Assembly (NCBI GenBank): GCA_021736645.1
Contig: JAIPFM010000193.1
Location: forward strand, 1-52,102
Source: Phycisphaerae bacterium
Lineage (GTDB): Bacteria > Planctomycetota > Phycisphaerae > Sedimentisphaerales > Anaerobacaceae
DNA: 52,102 bases
Direction of reading: 5' to 3'
In this document: piece by piece, positions 44,626 through 52,102 of the stretch
Position numbering within the stretch: position 1 is the stretch's first letter
Layout of the letters: each line of letters starts with the position of its first letter
Translations under genes and position numbers: made by a program
The notes under the pieces: generated by a model
Databases searched by the model: none
What the model was told of the DNA's origin: nothing
The model's input: only the letters and a program-made list of their open reading frames with translations

Positions 44626-46206
44626 ATGACTAAACAGGGTATGAGCATGGTGGTATCCATACTGGCTGCGGTATGCATCTCAATGCCTATCTGGGCAGAG
44701 ACTGCCAGCGATCTGAAAGTCAATGTACGCTATCAAGAGGCCGTGCCGGACAATGACCATCTGGTGAGAGTGGCGTGCCACACCCAGGTATGGGCGCCTC
44801 AGGAGACGGCGATCATTATCTGCGACATGTGGAACCAGCACTGGTGCCGGGGCGCGACCCGTCGCGTGGCAGAGTTGTCACAGCCCATGAATCGCGTGGT
44901 CTCCCGCGCGCGGGACCGAGGGGTGTTCATCATTCACGCACCCAGCGGCACGATCGACTTCTACAAGGACCATCCCGCACGCCGACTGGCCCAAAACACT
45001 CCCAGGGCAGTCGATCTGCCTGAGGGCATTGCCAACTGGTGCCACTGGGAAGACGACAGAGAAAAGCAGGCAGGCTACCCCATCGATCACTCAGACGGCG
45101 GGTGCGACTGCACCCCCCAATGCAAGCAGTCTTCACCCTGGACGCGGCAGGTTGACACGATTATCATCAAGGACACAGATGCAATCAGCGACTCGGGCAT
45201 CGAGGTCTGGAGTCTGCTGGAGCAACGGGGCATCAAGAACATCATTGTGATGGGTGTGCACACGAACATGTGCGTGCTGGGCCGACCCTTCGGACTGCGC
45301 AACCTGGACCGGTTCGGCAAGAACGTGGTGCTCATGCGGGACATGACCGATACCATGTACAATTCGCGCATGGCGCCCAAGGTCAGTCACTTCACAGGCA
45401 CGGACCTCATTGTCGATCATGTAGAGAAATACGTCTGCCCCACCATCACCTCCACCGTGTTTACCGGGGAGCCCGCCTTTCGATTCAGGAACGACGGGCG
45501 CCCGCTGGTGGTCTTCCTCTCCGCAGAGAGCGAATACAGCGCGGCAGACACACTCCCCGGGTTTGCGCACGACCTGGAACTGCATCACGGACTGCGCTGC
45601 GAAATCCTTCAGGGCAGCCCCAGTCGAGAGAGTGACGAGTGTCACGAAATCTCCGGCATGGAGCTGCTGACCCAAGCGGATCTGGTGGTGGTCTTTGCAC
45701 GTCGTCGGGCCTTCCCTGCGGATCAGATGCAGTATCTGAAGGACTACCTGGACCGAGGCGGGGCCTTGATCGGCCTGCGTACCGCCAGCCACGCCTTTGA
45801 TTCACGAGGCAGCGGTCCGGCCGATCACACGGAGTGGCCCACGTTCGATTCCGATGTCCTGGGGGGGAACTATCACGGCCATCACGGCGCAGGCCCCATA
45901 TGCACTGTGACCTGTGCCAACGGCGCAGACAACCATCCGATTCTGGCGGGTGTCACCCTGCCCCTGGTCAGCCAGGGATCGCTCTATGAAGTGCGTCCTC
46001 TGGCCAAGACCACAGCGACCCTGTTGATGGGAAGCATTGCAGGCCAGGCATCCGAACCTGTGGCCTGGACACACCAATACCGCGGAGGCCGTGTCTTCTA
46101 TACGTCCCTGGGTCACCCTGATGATTTCAGCCATACCGAGTTCAGGAAATTGCTTGTCAATGCGGTATTCTGGGCCATGAACAAACCGGCCTCGAGCAAT
46201 CGCTAA
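44626..46206 (+). CDS. Secreted isochorismatase-like and ThuA-like fusion protein
   Basis: The 526-residue product has a signal peptide (VVSILAAVCISMPIWA) and two enzymes in one chain. Residues about 55-285 form a cysteine hydrolase of the isochorismatase type: Asp67 in ICDMWNQHWC, Lys182 in IIIKDTD and Cys216 in GVHTNMCV give the Asp-Lys-Cys triad. Residues about 295-520 form a ThuA-like domain of the class I glutamine amidotransferase fold: FLSAESEYSAADT, LVVVFARRR, LIGLRTASHAF and GRVFYTSLGHPDDF. ThuA proteins are linked to keto-trehalose use in rhizobia; the isochorismatase substrate is unknown. Export of both is unusual for isochorismatases. ATG 44626 follows GGAGG; earlier starts are upstream of it. 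First gene of a four-gene plus-strand run. Confidence 0.88.
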   Translation: MTKQGMSMVVSILAAVCISMPIWAETASDLKVNVRYQEAVPDNDHLVRVACHTQVWAPQETAIIICDMWNQHWCRGATRRVAELSQPMNRVVSRARDRGVFIIHAPSGTIDFYKDHPARRLAQNTPRAVDLPEGIANWCHWEDDREKQAGYPIDHSDGGCDCTPQCKQSSPWTRQVDTIIIKDTDAISDSGIEVWSLLEQRGIKNIIVMGVHTNMCVLGRPFGLRNLDRFGKNVVLMRDMTDTMYNSRMAPKVSHFTGTDLIVDHVEKYVCPTITSTVFTGEPAFRFRNDGRPLVVFLSAESEYSAADTLPGFAHDLELHHGLRCEILQGSPSRESDECHEISGMELLTQADLVVVFARRRAFPADQMQYLKDYLDRGGALIGLRTASHAFDSRGSGPADHTEWPTFDSDVLGGNYHGHHGAGPICTVTCANGADNHPILAGVTLPLVSQGSLYEVRPLAKTTATLLMGSIAGQASEPVAWTHQYRGGRVFYTSLGHPDDFSHTEFRKLLVNAVFWAMNKPASSNR

Positions 46207-46305
46207 CATCGACTTTAACGATAGGGCACGGCGGACACAGATCTACTTTGAGTGTACTGCAGATTGAATGTCACGTGCCAGGAGTCATATGAAAGGAGTC
46301 TGTGG

Positions 46306-47955
46306 ATGTCAGACGTCGGAGCCAGCATCTCAACCATTGACAGTGTCATCATCATCGCCTACCTGTTGGGCATTATGATCATCGGTATCCTGGCCGGATA
46401 CAGGAAGAACACCTCCTCAGAACAGTTCTTCCTGGGCGGCAGATCACTCAAGTGGCCCATCATCGGCACGGGCCTGTTCTGCGCGAACATCTCCACCATT
46501 CATCTGGTGGGTCTGGCCTCGTCAGGCTACAAGGATGGTCTGGTCATCGGCAACTTCGAATGGATGGCCGCCTTCTGCCTGATCCTGCTCGGCATTGTGT
46601 TTGCCCCGTTCTACTTCCGCAGCAGGATCAGCACGCTCCCCGAATATCTCGAGAAACGATACGGCGGCGGTGCACGCACCTTCCTGGCGTTCATCTTTGT
46701 GATGTCTGCCCTGCTGGTGCACATCGGCATCAGCCTCTTCGCAGGTGCCAAGGTGCTGGAGGAATTCTTCGGCCTGCCTTACGTCTGGTCCATTGTGGGC
46801 ATCTCTGTGATCACGGCCATCTACACCATCATTGGGGGTCTCAAGGCCGTGATGATCACGGACGCCATCCAGGCCGTGCTGCTGCTGGCCGGTGCCGCCA
46901 TCCTGACCCTGGCCGGCATCAAGGCACTTCCCACCGTGGGCATCCACAACTGGATCGATTTCAAGGCAGCCTGCAGACCGGATCAGCTCCACATGATCCA
47001 GCCCATCAAGGATGCCGCGGCACCTGGCAGCCTTGGTCTGCGTGAATTCTCCTGGTACTCGATCCTCTTCGGGTATCCGATACTCGGCATCTGGTACTGG
47101 TGCACGGACCAGACCATTGTCCAGAAGATCCTGGCCGCCAAAACTGAAAAGGACGGTCGGGACGGGGCCATCTTCGCGGGTTTCCTCAAGATCCTCCCTG
47201 TCTTCCTGATGGTGCTGCCGGGCGTCATTGCCTATGTGCTGTTCAAGGACAAGATCGGTGACGACAACGACAGCACCCTGATGGTCATGATGACAGAGCT
47301 CCTGCCTGTCGGCGTGCGGGGTCTGATGGCCGCCGGTCTGCTGGCCGCCCTGATGAGCACCATTGAAGCGGCACTCAACAGCACAGCCACACTCACGGCC
47401 GAGGACATTGTCAAGCGGCTGCGTCCCAACACATCGGACAGACAGCTGGTGACCATCGGCCGTGTCACAGCCGGGGTGGTCATTGTGCTGGCCATGCTGT
47501 GGTCCACACAGGGCGACAAGTTCGGCAGCATCTTCGAGGCCGTCAACAAGATCCCCATGGCCTTTGCACCGGGCATCACCACCGTGTTCCTGTGGGGCGT
47601 GTTCTGGCCCCGCGGCAACAAGCAGGGCGCCATGGCGGCACTCGTGACCAATGTGGTCCTGGGATTCATCTACCTGGCCATTGATATTCCGCTGATTGGT
47701 GACACCCAGATCATCGCCCAGAAGCTCGGTATTCCGTTCATGCAGGTGGGTTGGTATCTCTTCCTCATTTCCTCAGCCGTGTACTTTATGGTCAGCCTGG
47801 CCACACCGGCACCGGCCAGAGAAAAAATCGAGGGTCTCTGCTGGACCCGGCCGCTGGATTCTTTGCGGGGCAAGATGGAAGGCCTCACCGATCCTCGTGT
47901 GATGGCGGTGGTTCTCGTGGTCATCATGATCATTCTGTACGCGTGGCTCCATTAG
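46306..47955 (+). CDS. Sodium:solute symporter, SSS family
   Basis: The 549-residue protein belongs to the SGLT-like solute:sodium symporters, which couple sodium entry to uptake of a sugar or related solute. It has about 13 to 14 helices. The opening SVIIIAYLLGIMIIGILAGY is followed by FFLGGRSLKWPIIGTGLF and NISTIHLVGLASSGY, the first core helix of the family. AALNSTATLTAEDIVKRL contains the Ser/Thr of the sodium site and the start of the intracellular loop. The closest type is the bacterial sugar symporters. AAAGGAG lies seven bases before ATG 46306; an earlier in-frame start is rejected. The LamG gene starts 10 bp after its stop. Confidence 0.92.
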   Translation: MSDVGASISTIDSVIIIAYLLGIMIIGILAGYRKNTSSEQFFLGGRSLKWPIIGTGLFCANISTIHLVGLASSGYKDGLVIGNFEWMAAFCLILLGIVFAPFYFRSRISTLPEYLEKRYGGGARTFLAFIFVMSALLVHIGISLFAGAKVLEEFFGLPYVWSIVGISVITAIYTIIGGLKAVMITDAIQAVLLLAGAAILTLAGIKALPTVGIHNWIDFKAACRPDQLHMIQPIKDAAAPGSLGLREFSWYSILFGYPILGIWYWCTDQTIVQKILAAKTEKDGRDGAIFAGFLKILPVFLMVLPGVIAYVLFKDKIGDDNDSTLMVMMTELLPVGVRGLMAAGLLAALMSTIEAALNSTATLTAEDIVKRLRPNTSDRQLVTIGRVTAGVVIVLAMLWSTQGDKFGSIFEAVNKIPMAFAPGITTVFLWGVFWPRGNKQGAMAALVTNVVLGFIYLAIDIPLIGDTQIIAQKLGIPFMQVGWYLFLISSAVYFMVSLATPAPAREKIEGLCWTRPLDSLRGKMEGLTDPRVMAVVLVVIMIILYAWLH

Positions 47956-47965
47956 GAGATAAAAC

Positions 47966-50038
47966 ATGAGTGTATCCAGATATTGTATAGGCAGTGTCCT
48001 GGTCTGTGGTCTGGTATCCAGCGTGACAGCCCTGGCTCAGACAGACCCTGTGGCCTGGTGGGACTTCGAAAAAGGCGGCTCGGACATGGCACTGGATCGC
48101 GCAGGCCATGTGACTGATACCCTGGAGGGGCAATACGCGCAGGTCGCGGGCGTCAAGGGATCCGCCCTGAAACTGGATGGGTATACCACCTGCATGGTGC
48201 GACAGGCAGAAAACGGCCCAGCGCTCGCCCACAACATGACAGTCAGTGCCTGGATTGCCCTGGGCGCCTATCCCTGGAACTGGTGCCCCATGGCAGCACA
48301 GACCGACGGCATTGAAGGCGGGTTCCGTTTTGAGGCAGGCCCCAGGGGACAGATCCGTTTGACCGTGAAGGTCAATGGTCAGACTCAGACCTGCACGTCC
48401 CGGGATTTCGGAATCGGCCTGTTTCAGTGGGTCCACGTGGCGGGTGTCTACGACGAGGCCCAGGGCCTGTCTCTGTATGTCAACGGCGAGCAGGACGGCG
48501 CCCTGGACTGCGCAGGTGTACCGCAGCTCGCGTCACCCGGCACACTCCGCATCGGCATGAGTGACAGCGCTGTGAAGCCCTCGAACATTCACCGCGAAAA
48601 CGGCACACGCCCCGGCTGGTTCTCCCTGGACGGCATCATCGACGAACTGAAGCTGTACGATCAGGCCCTGTCACCCGCTTCAATTCAAGCCCAGGTTGCA
48701 GAGGTCACGCCAGTCGGCAAACCGCCCCTTCAGCCCCGTGTCCTGCCCACCGGCCCCACAGGCCCCAGTCGCTTCGGCGCCTTTTACACACACCTGAAAT
48801 ACTATGACGAGTGGGACGCACTCTGGGCCGTGGGATCTGACCCGGACGTGGTGGTCCGGTTTGCCGACTCGGACGTGCGCGTCGTGTTCTGGCGAGGCAG
48901 CCGATACTCCCCGGCCTGGGTCACTGAAAAGGGGCAGTGGATGGCCGATCAGAGTGTGGAGGCGTGGAACAACGAAGAAGGCTGCTTTGAACACATGCAG
49001 GACAGGCTCTGCCTCTATTCACAGGTGCGCATCATTGAAAACCACGAGGCACGCGTGGTCGTGCACTGGCGATATGCACCGGTGAGTTCCAGCAATCATT
49101 TGTGGCGAGTCGATCCCAAGACAGGACGCGCCTGCTGGGTCGACGAATACTACACGATCTACCCGGATCAGATGGGTGTGCGCAACGTCACGTGGAAGAC
49201 AGGCACACTGGGTCATCCGCGTCAATTTCAGGAGTCTTTGCCCTTTACCGGTCCCGGCCAACTGGTCAGTGACGTGATCCACGAACAGTGGGCCACCGTA
49301 GCCAACCTGAAGGGAGAGACGCACGAACTGGCTCACGTCAAGGACCCCAAAGACAGAGAGGTCCCTGAAGATCTGATCCTGCAGCAGTACAACTTCCGGT
49401 CTCCAAACAAACCCTTTATCGTGTTTGAATCCGGCAACCAGATGCGTTACGTCAAGGACCGCAAGTTGGGTGTGCGCGGTCTCGATATACCGGGGGCCTG
49501 CAATCACTGGCCCGTGGGACAGGCCCTGTGCGATGGACGGACCGTGCAGGCTGCGGACCGGCCGACTCATTTTCTGGGGTTTCCCATTTCATCTCCGCCA
49601 ATTCACGAAAAGGAAGGACGCTCCTGGTGGAACGGTCTCTACGGCATGGCCGACCAGACCATGGCCCAGTTGGTCGATGTGGCGCGTAGTTGGAACCTCC
49701 CTCCTGAACTCAAGATTGAAACCAGCGGATTTGTCCATCACGGCTATGACCGCGGACAACGTGCCTATCGTCTCACCTGCACGGATCCTGCCTCTACAGA
49801 CTCGCTGGTGTGCAGCCTGACACCGGATGGCCAATCCTGCCTGGTCAATATCCCCCTGGTCATCGAGCATTGGGGCACGCAGGACGTCACACTCAAATTG
49901 AACGGCAAACCCGTCGACCGCGGCACGACATTCCGAGTGGGACATCGTGACCTTCTGGAAGGAACGCATCTGATTGTGTGGATTCAATATGAGTCCGACG
50001 AGCCGGTCCACCTTGAGCTCTCGCGAGTCAAACGCTGA
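47966..50038 (+). CDS. Secreted LamG-domain protein with unassigned C-terminal region
   Basis: The 690-residue product has a signal peptide (VLVCGLVSSVTALAQ). Residues about 28-255 are a LamG/concanavalin-like sandwich (VAWWDFEKGG, WVHVAGVYDE, LDGIIDELKLYDQAL), a usual carbohydrate-binding module. Residues about 265-690 match no family I recognise. This part is rich in aromatic and charged residues: DVRVVFWRGSRYSPAWV, HEARVVVHWRYAPV, CWVDEYYTIYPDQMGVRNV and GFPISSPPIHEKEG. It looks like an enzyme or sugar-binding fold, but no catalytic set is obvious. The position between an SSS symporter and a DUF885 gene, and the LamG domain, suggest a polysaccharide role. AGGAG precedes the ATG by seven bases. 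Confidence 0.8.
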   Translation: MSVSRYCIGSVLVCGLVSSVTALAQTDPVAWWDFEKGGSDMALDRAGHVTDTLEGQYAQVAGVKGSALKLDGYTTCMVRQAENGPALAHNMTVSAWIALGAYPWNWCPMAAQTDGIEGGFRFEAGPRGQIRLTVKVNGQTQTCTSRDFGIGLFQWVHVAGVYDEAQGLSLYVNGEQDGALDCAGVPQLASPGTLRIGMSDSAVKPSNIHRENGTRPGWFSLDGIIDELKLYDQALSPASIQAQVAEVTPVGKPPLQPRVLPTGPTGPSRFGAFYTHLKYYDEWDALWAVGSDPDVVVRFADSDVRVVFWRGSRYSPAWVTEKGQWMADQSVEAWNNEEGCFEHMQDRLCLYSQVRIIENHEARVVVHWRYAPVSSSNHLWRVDPKTGRACWVDEYYTIYPDQMGVRNVTWKTGTLGHPRQFQESLPFTGPGQLVSDVIHEQWATVANLKGETHELAHVKDPKDREVPEDLILQQYNFRSPNKPFIVFESGNQMRYVKDRKLGVRGLDIPGACNHWPVGQALCDGRTVQAADRPTHFLGFPISSPPIHEKEGRSWWNGLYGMADQTMAQLVDVARSWNLPPELKIETSGFVHHGYDRGQRAYRLTCTDPASTDSLVCSLTPDGQSCLVNIPLVIEHWGTQDVTLKLNGKPVDRGTTFRVGHRDLLEGTHLIVWIQYESDEPVHLELSRVKR

Positions 50039-50091
50039 CACGAGGTGAACCTTGAGCACGTCCTGTCAGCCCACAGAGAAAGGAACAGACC

Positions 50092-51861
50092 ATGTATAAA
50101 CCACACTCAGTCATCGGACTCATCCTGACATGGATCACAGTCTCTGTGTTTGCAGCCTCGCCTGCGAATTCACAATTTGAGCAACTGATCGCCCGCTATC
50201 TGGATGAATACCCGGCCCTGTCGCCCGTGGGTGCCACAGGCCTGGGCGATCACCGTTTCGATCACCGCCTCAATGAGGTCGGCACGGAGGCACGTGCCCG
50301 GGAACTGGCGTTTTACAGGCACGTTCTCGATCAACTTCAGACCATCAATCCCGCACAGCTGTCCCGCTCCGATCAGGTGGACTACGTCCTGTTGACACAG
50401 GATCTCGCTGGCAGCATTTGGTCGATCGAGGTCCTGCAGGAATGGGCCTGGAATCCCCTGGTGTATACACGTCTGTGCGGCAGTGCGATCTATGGTTTGA
50501 TGGCTCGGGATTTTGCCCCGCTCAATACGCGCCTCCAGCATGTGACAGACCGACTGGAGGCCTTTCCCCGCCTGTTCCGCCAGATCCGCGCCACACTGCA
50601 GCCCGAGCGGGTCCCCAGAATCCACGCAGAAACTGCTGTCAAGCAGAACCGCGGCGTGCTGAGCATCTTGGAGAACCGGGTCCAACCGCATGTGAACGTC
50701 TTGCCGCCTGCGCAGCGTGAGCGTCTCGAACGGGCCATGGCCACAGCCAAGGCCGAAGTGGAGACGCATCAGCAATGGCTTGAAAAGGAATTGCTGCCCC
50801 AGGCGCAGGGCATTTTTCGATTGGGCCGGCAACGCTACGACCAGAAACTCGCCTTCACACTTAAGACGGCCTTCACGCGAGAGCAGATACAGGCCCGGGG
50901 CCAGCAGGAGCTGAAACGCGTGCGTCAGGAGATGTATGAGATATCGAAACAAGTCTATCAAACCCACTATCCCTACACCCGGTTTCCTGCACGTCCGTCC
51001 CCTGCCTATCAGCAGGCCATTATTCGTGCCTGCCTGGAACTGGCCTATGCCGAAGCACCAGCCCCGGACCAGGTGGTCGCCTGCGCCAAAGAGACGCTGG
51101 CCCAGGCCAGGGACTTTGTCACGACCAGGGACCTGGTGACACTCCCGCCGGATCCCCTGGAAATCATCATCATGCCGGAATTCGAACGGGGCGTGGCCCT
51201 GGCCTACTGTGATTCCCCCGGGCCGCTGGACGTGGGACTCAAGACCTTCTATGCTGTCGCCCCCCTGCCGGAAGACTGGACCAAGGCGCAGATAACCTCC
51301 TTTCTACGGGAATACAATGTACGGTCCATTCATGACCTGACCATGCATGAGGCCATGCCCGGGCATTTCCTCCAACTGGCCCATGCCAATCGCTATCCGG
51401 GCAAGCTGCGTGCCCTGCTGGCCTCCGGTGTCTTTATCGAGGGTTGGGCCATCTATTCCGAACGTATGATGATCAATGCTGGCTACCTGGACAACGACCC
51501 GCTCATGCGTCTGATCAATCTCAAGTGGTACCTGCGGGGCATTGCCAACGCCCTCATGGATCAGGGCATCCATGCAGGTGACATGACGCGTGAAGAAGCC
51601 ATGACACTCATGATGGAAGACACGTTCCAGGAAGAGCGGGAGGCCGCAGCCAAGTGGGTTCGCGCGCAGTTGACCTCTGCACAACTGTCCACCTATTTCG
51701 TGGGGACCCTGGAACACTTCGATCTCAGGCGCGACATTGAAACCGCCTGGGGCGACGATTTCGATCTGAAGACCTACCACGACACCATTCTGTCCTTTGG
51801 GTCCCCCCCGGTACAGATGGTGCGTGCCCTGATCCTGAACCAGGCGATCATCCCGGAGTAA
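50092..51861 (+). CDS. Secreted DUF885 metallopeptidase-like protein
   Basis: The 589-residue product has a signal peptide (VIGLILTWITVSVFAAS) and the long alpha-helical DUF885 fold, related to zinc M32-like carboxypeptidases and thermolysin-type helical peptidases. The metal motif HEAMPGHFLQ (HExxPGH variant) lies near residue 421, and GWAIYSERMM follows about 30 residues later, giving the third ligand Glu. It is probably a periplasmic peptidase; the substrate is unknown. AAAGGA lies seven bases before the ATG. It is the last gene of the run from the isochorismatase-ThuA fusion; the next gene is convergent. Confidence 0.85.
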   Translation: MYKPHSVIGLILTWITVSVFAASPANSQFEQLIARYLDEYPALSPVGATGLGDHRFDHRLNEVGTEARARELAFYRHVLDQLQTINPAQLSRSDQVDYVLLTQDLAGSIWSIEVLQEWAWNPLVYTRLCGSAIYGLMARDFAPLNTRLQHVTDRLEAFPRLFRQIRATLQPERVPRIHAETAVKQNRGVLSILENRVQPHVNVLPPAQRERLERAMATAKAEVETHQQWLEKELLPQAQGIFRLGRQRYDQKLAFTLKTAFTREQIQARGQQELKRVRQEMYEISKQVYQTHYPYTRFPARPSPAYQQAIIRACLELAYAEAPAPDQVVACAKETLAQARDFVTTRDLVTLPPDPLEIIIMPEFERGVALAYCDSPGPLDVGLKTFYAVAPLPEDWTKAQITSFLREYNVRSIHDLTMHEAMPGHFLQLAHANRYPGKLRALLASGVFIEGWAIYSERMMINAGYLDNDPLMRLINLKWYLRGIANALMDQGIHAGDMTREEAMTLMMEDTFQEEREAAAKWVRAQLTSAQLSTYFVGTLEHFDLRRDIETAWGDDFDLKTYHDTILSFGSPPVQMVRALILNQAIIPE

Positions 51862-51911
51862 GGCACAGAACTGAACTGCTGAACAGACCCCTGACATCGC
51901 CAGACAGGCCG

Positions 51912-52102
51912 TCACACTGTCAATTCTTCCGGGGTGAAGGTCAGGCACTGCCCGGATTCAACAGCCTGATTGATCTTGAGCGTCGCTGCAGTGGCCGCAT
52001 ACGCGGCCTCTACCGCGCAGTTGAGTGGGGCCTGTCCCCTGACGGCCGCAAAGAAATTGGCCAGATGCGGCAGGGTAAAGGGATCCGTTGTTTCAATGGG
52101 CA
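51912..52102 (-). CDS. Gfo/Idh/MocA oxidoreductase, C-terminal end (partial)
   Basis: Only the last 62 residues are in the window; the gene runs off the right edge. The frame reads DPFTLPHLANFFAAVRG, then PLNCAVEAAYAAT and ends in LTFTPEELTV before a TGA at 51912-51914. This is the usual tail of Gfo/Idh/MocA proteins (helix with the A-V-R-G turn, then PLNC and a vegetative beta end). It would be the third such oxidoreductase of the island. Export cannot be judged without the N-terminus. It converges on the DUF885 gene, 50 bp apart. Confidence 0.85.
   Translation of the reverse strand, partial: PIETTDPFTLPHLANFFAAVRGQAPLNCAVEAAYAATAATLKINQAVESGQCLTFTPEELTV

Noticed and set aside
1-52102. CRISPR arrays, insertion sequences, prophage or integrase genes
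   Set aside because: I looked for evenly spaced repeats with unique spacers, terminal inverted repeats with transposase-like frames, and integrase genes beside the two tRNAs. None was found.

Overview
The window looks like a chromosomal contig from a Gram-negative, polysaccharide-degrading bacterium of the PVC group. My best guess is Planctomycetota, perhaps a Phycisphaerae/Sedimentisphaerales-like lineage. Reasons: two adjacent clpP genes behind tig, csrA, several Tat-exported Gfo/Idh/MocA oxidoreductases, DUF11-repeat surface proteins, many secreted glycoside hydrolases, and an unusually long SecA. No rRNA or single-copy marker fixes the lineage, so Lentisphaerota, Kiritimatiellota or Verrucomicrobiota remain possible. 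Genes are preceded by clear AGGAG-type ribosome binding sites and sigma-70-like promoters, which allowed many starts to be corrected.

Region 1 (1-16 kb) is mostly housekeeping. After a gene-poor edge and an acyltransferase-3 membrane protein, the minus strand carries rplM-rpsI, a strong terminator, then argC - nitrilase-family amidase - argJ - cimA (arginine and isoleucine precursor synthesis). Next, also on the minus strand, come tig - clpP - clpP - a small lipoprotein, with tRNA-Gly upstream and a T9 intrinsic terminator between the tRNA and tig. A large secreted beta-propeller/DUF11 protein with a long leader and an outer-membrane barrel protein are divergently transcribed. efp and secA follow on the plus strand (15.6-19.7 kb).

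Region 2 (19.8-26.2 kb) is a minus-strand set of three secreted glycosidases: GH95-like, GH29 alpha-L-fucosidase, GH95-like. Region 3 (26.2-33.2 kb) holds a beta-helix surface protein, a frameshifted secreted protein, an integral membrane protein, csrA with a structured 3' end, tRNA-Cys and a DUF11 lipoprotein, with several long non-coding stretches.

Region 4 (33.2-52.1 kb) is a carbohydrate-use island. It has a canonical GH95 with a Tat-exported oxidoreductase (minus strand). Divergent from these is GH172 (DUF2961) followed by a complete ribose-type ABC transporter (ATPase, permease, lipoprotein binding protein). Next come an SUMF1-domain protein and a second Tat oxidoreductase (minus). Divergent again is an isochorismatase-ThuA fusion, an SSS sodium/solute symporter, a LamG protein with an unrecognised C-terminal region, and a DUF885 metallopeptidase-like protein. 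The window ends inside a third Gfo/Idh/MocA gene. Together these suggest release of fucose and/or furanose-type sugars from a complex polysaccharide outside the cytoplasm, possible oxidation there by MocA-type enzymes, and uptake by the ABC and SSS transporters.

The most unusual items are a five-copy repeat expansion in the helical part of SecA, two GH95-like enzymes whose catalytic-base motif is altered, the isochorismatase-ThuA fusion, and the LamG protein with a large unassigned region. No CRISPR array, insertion sequence, integrase or phage gene was seen.
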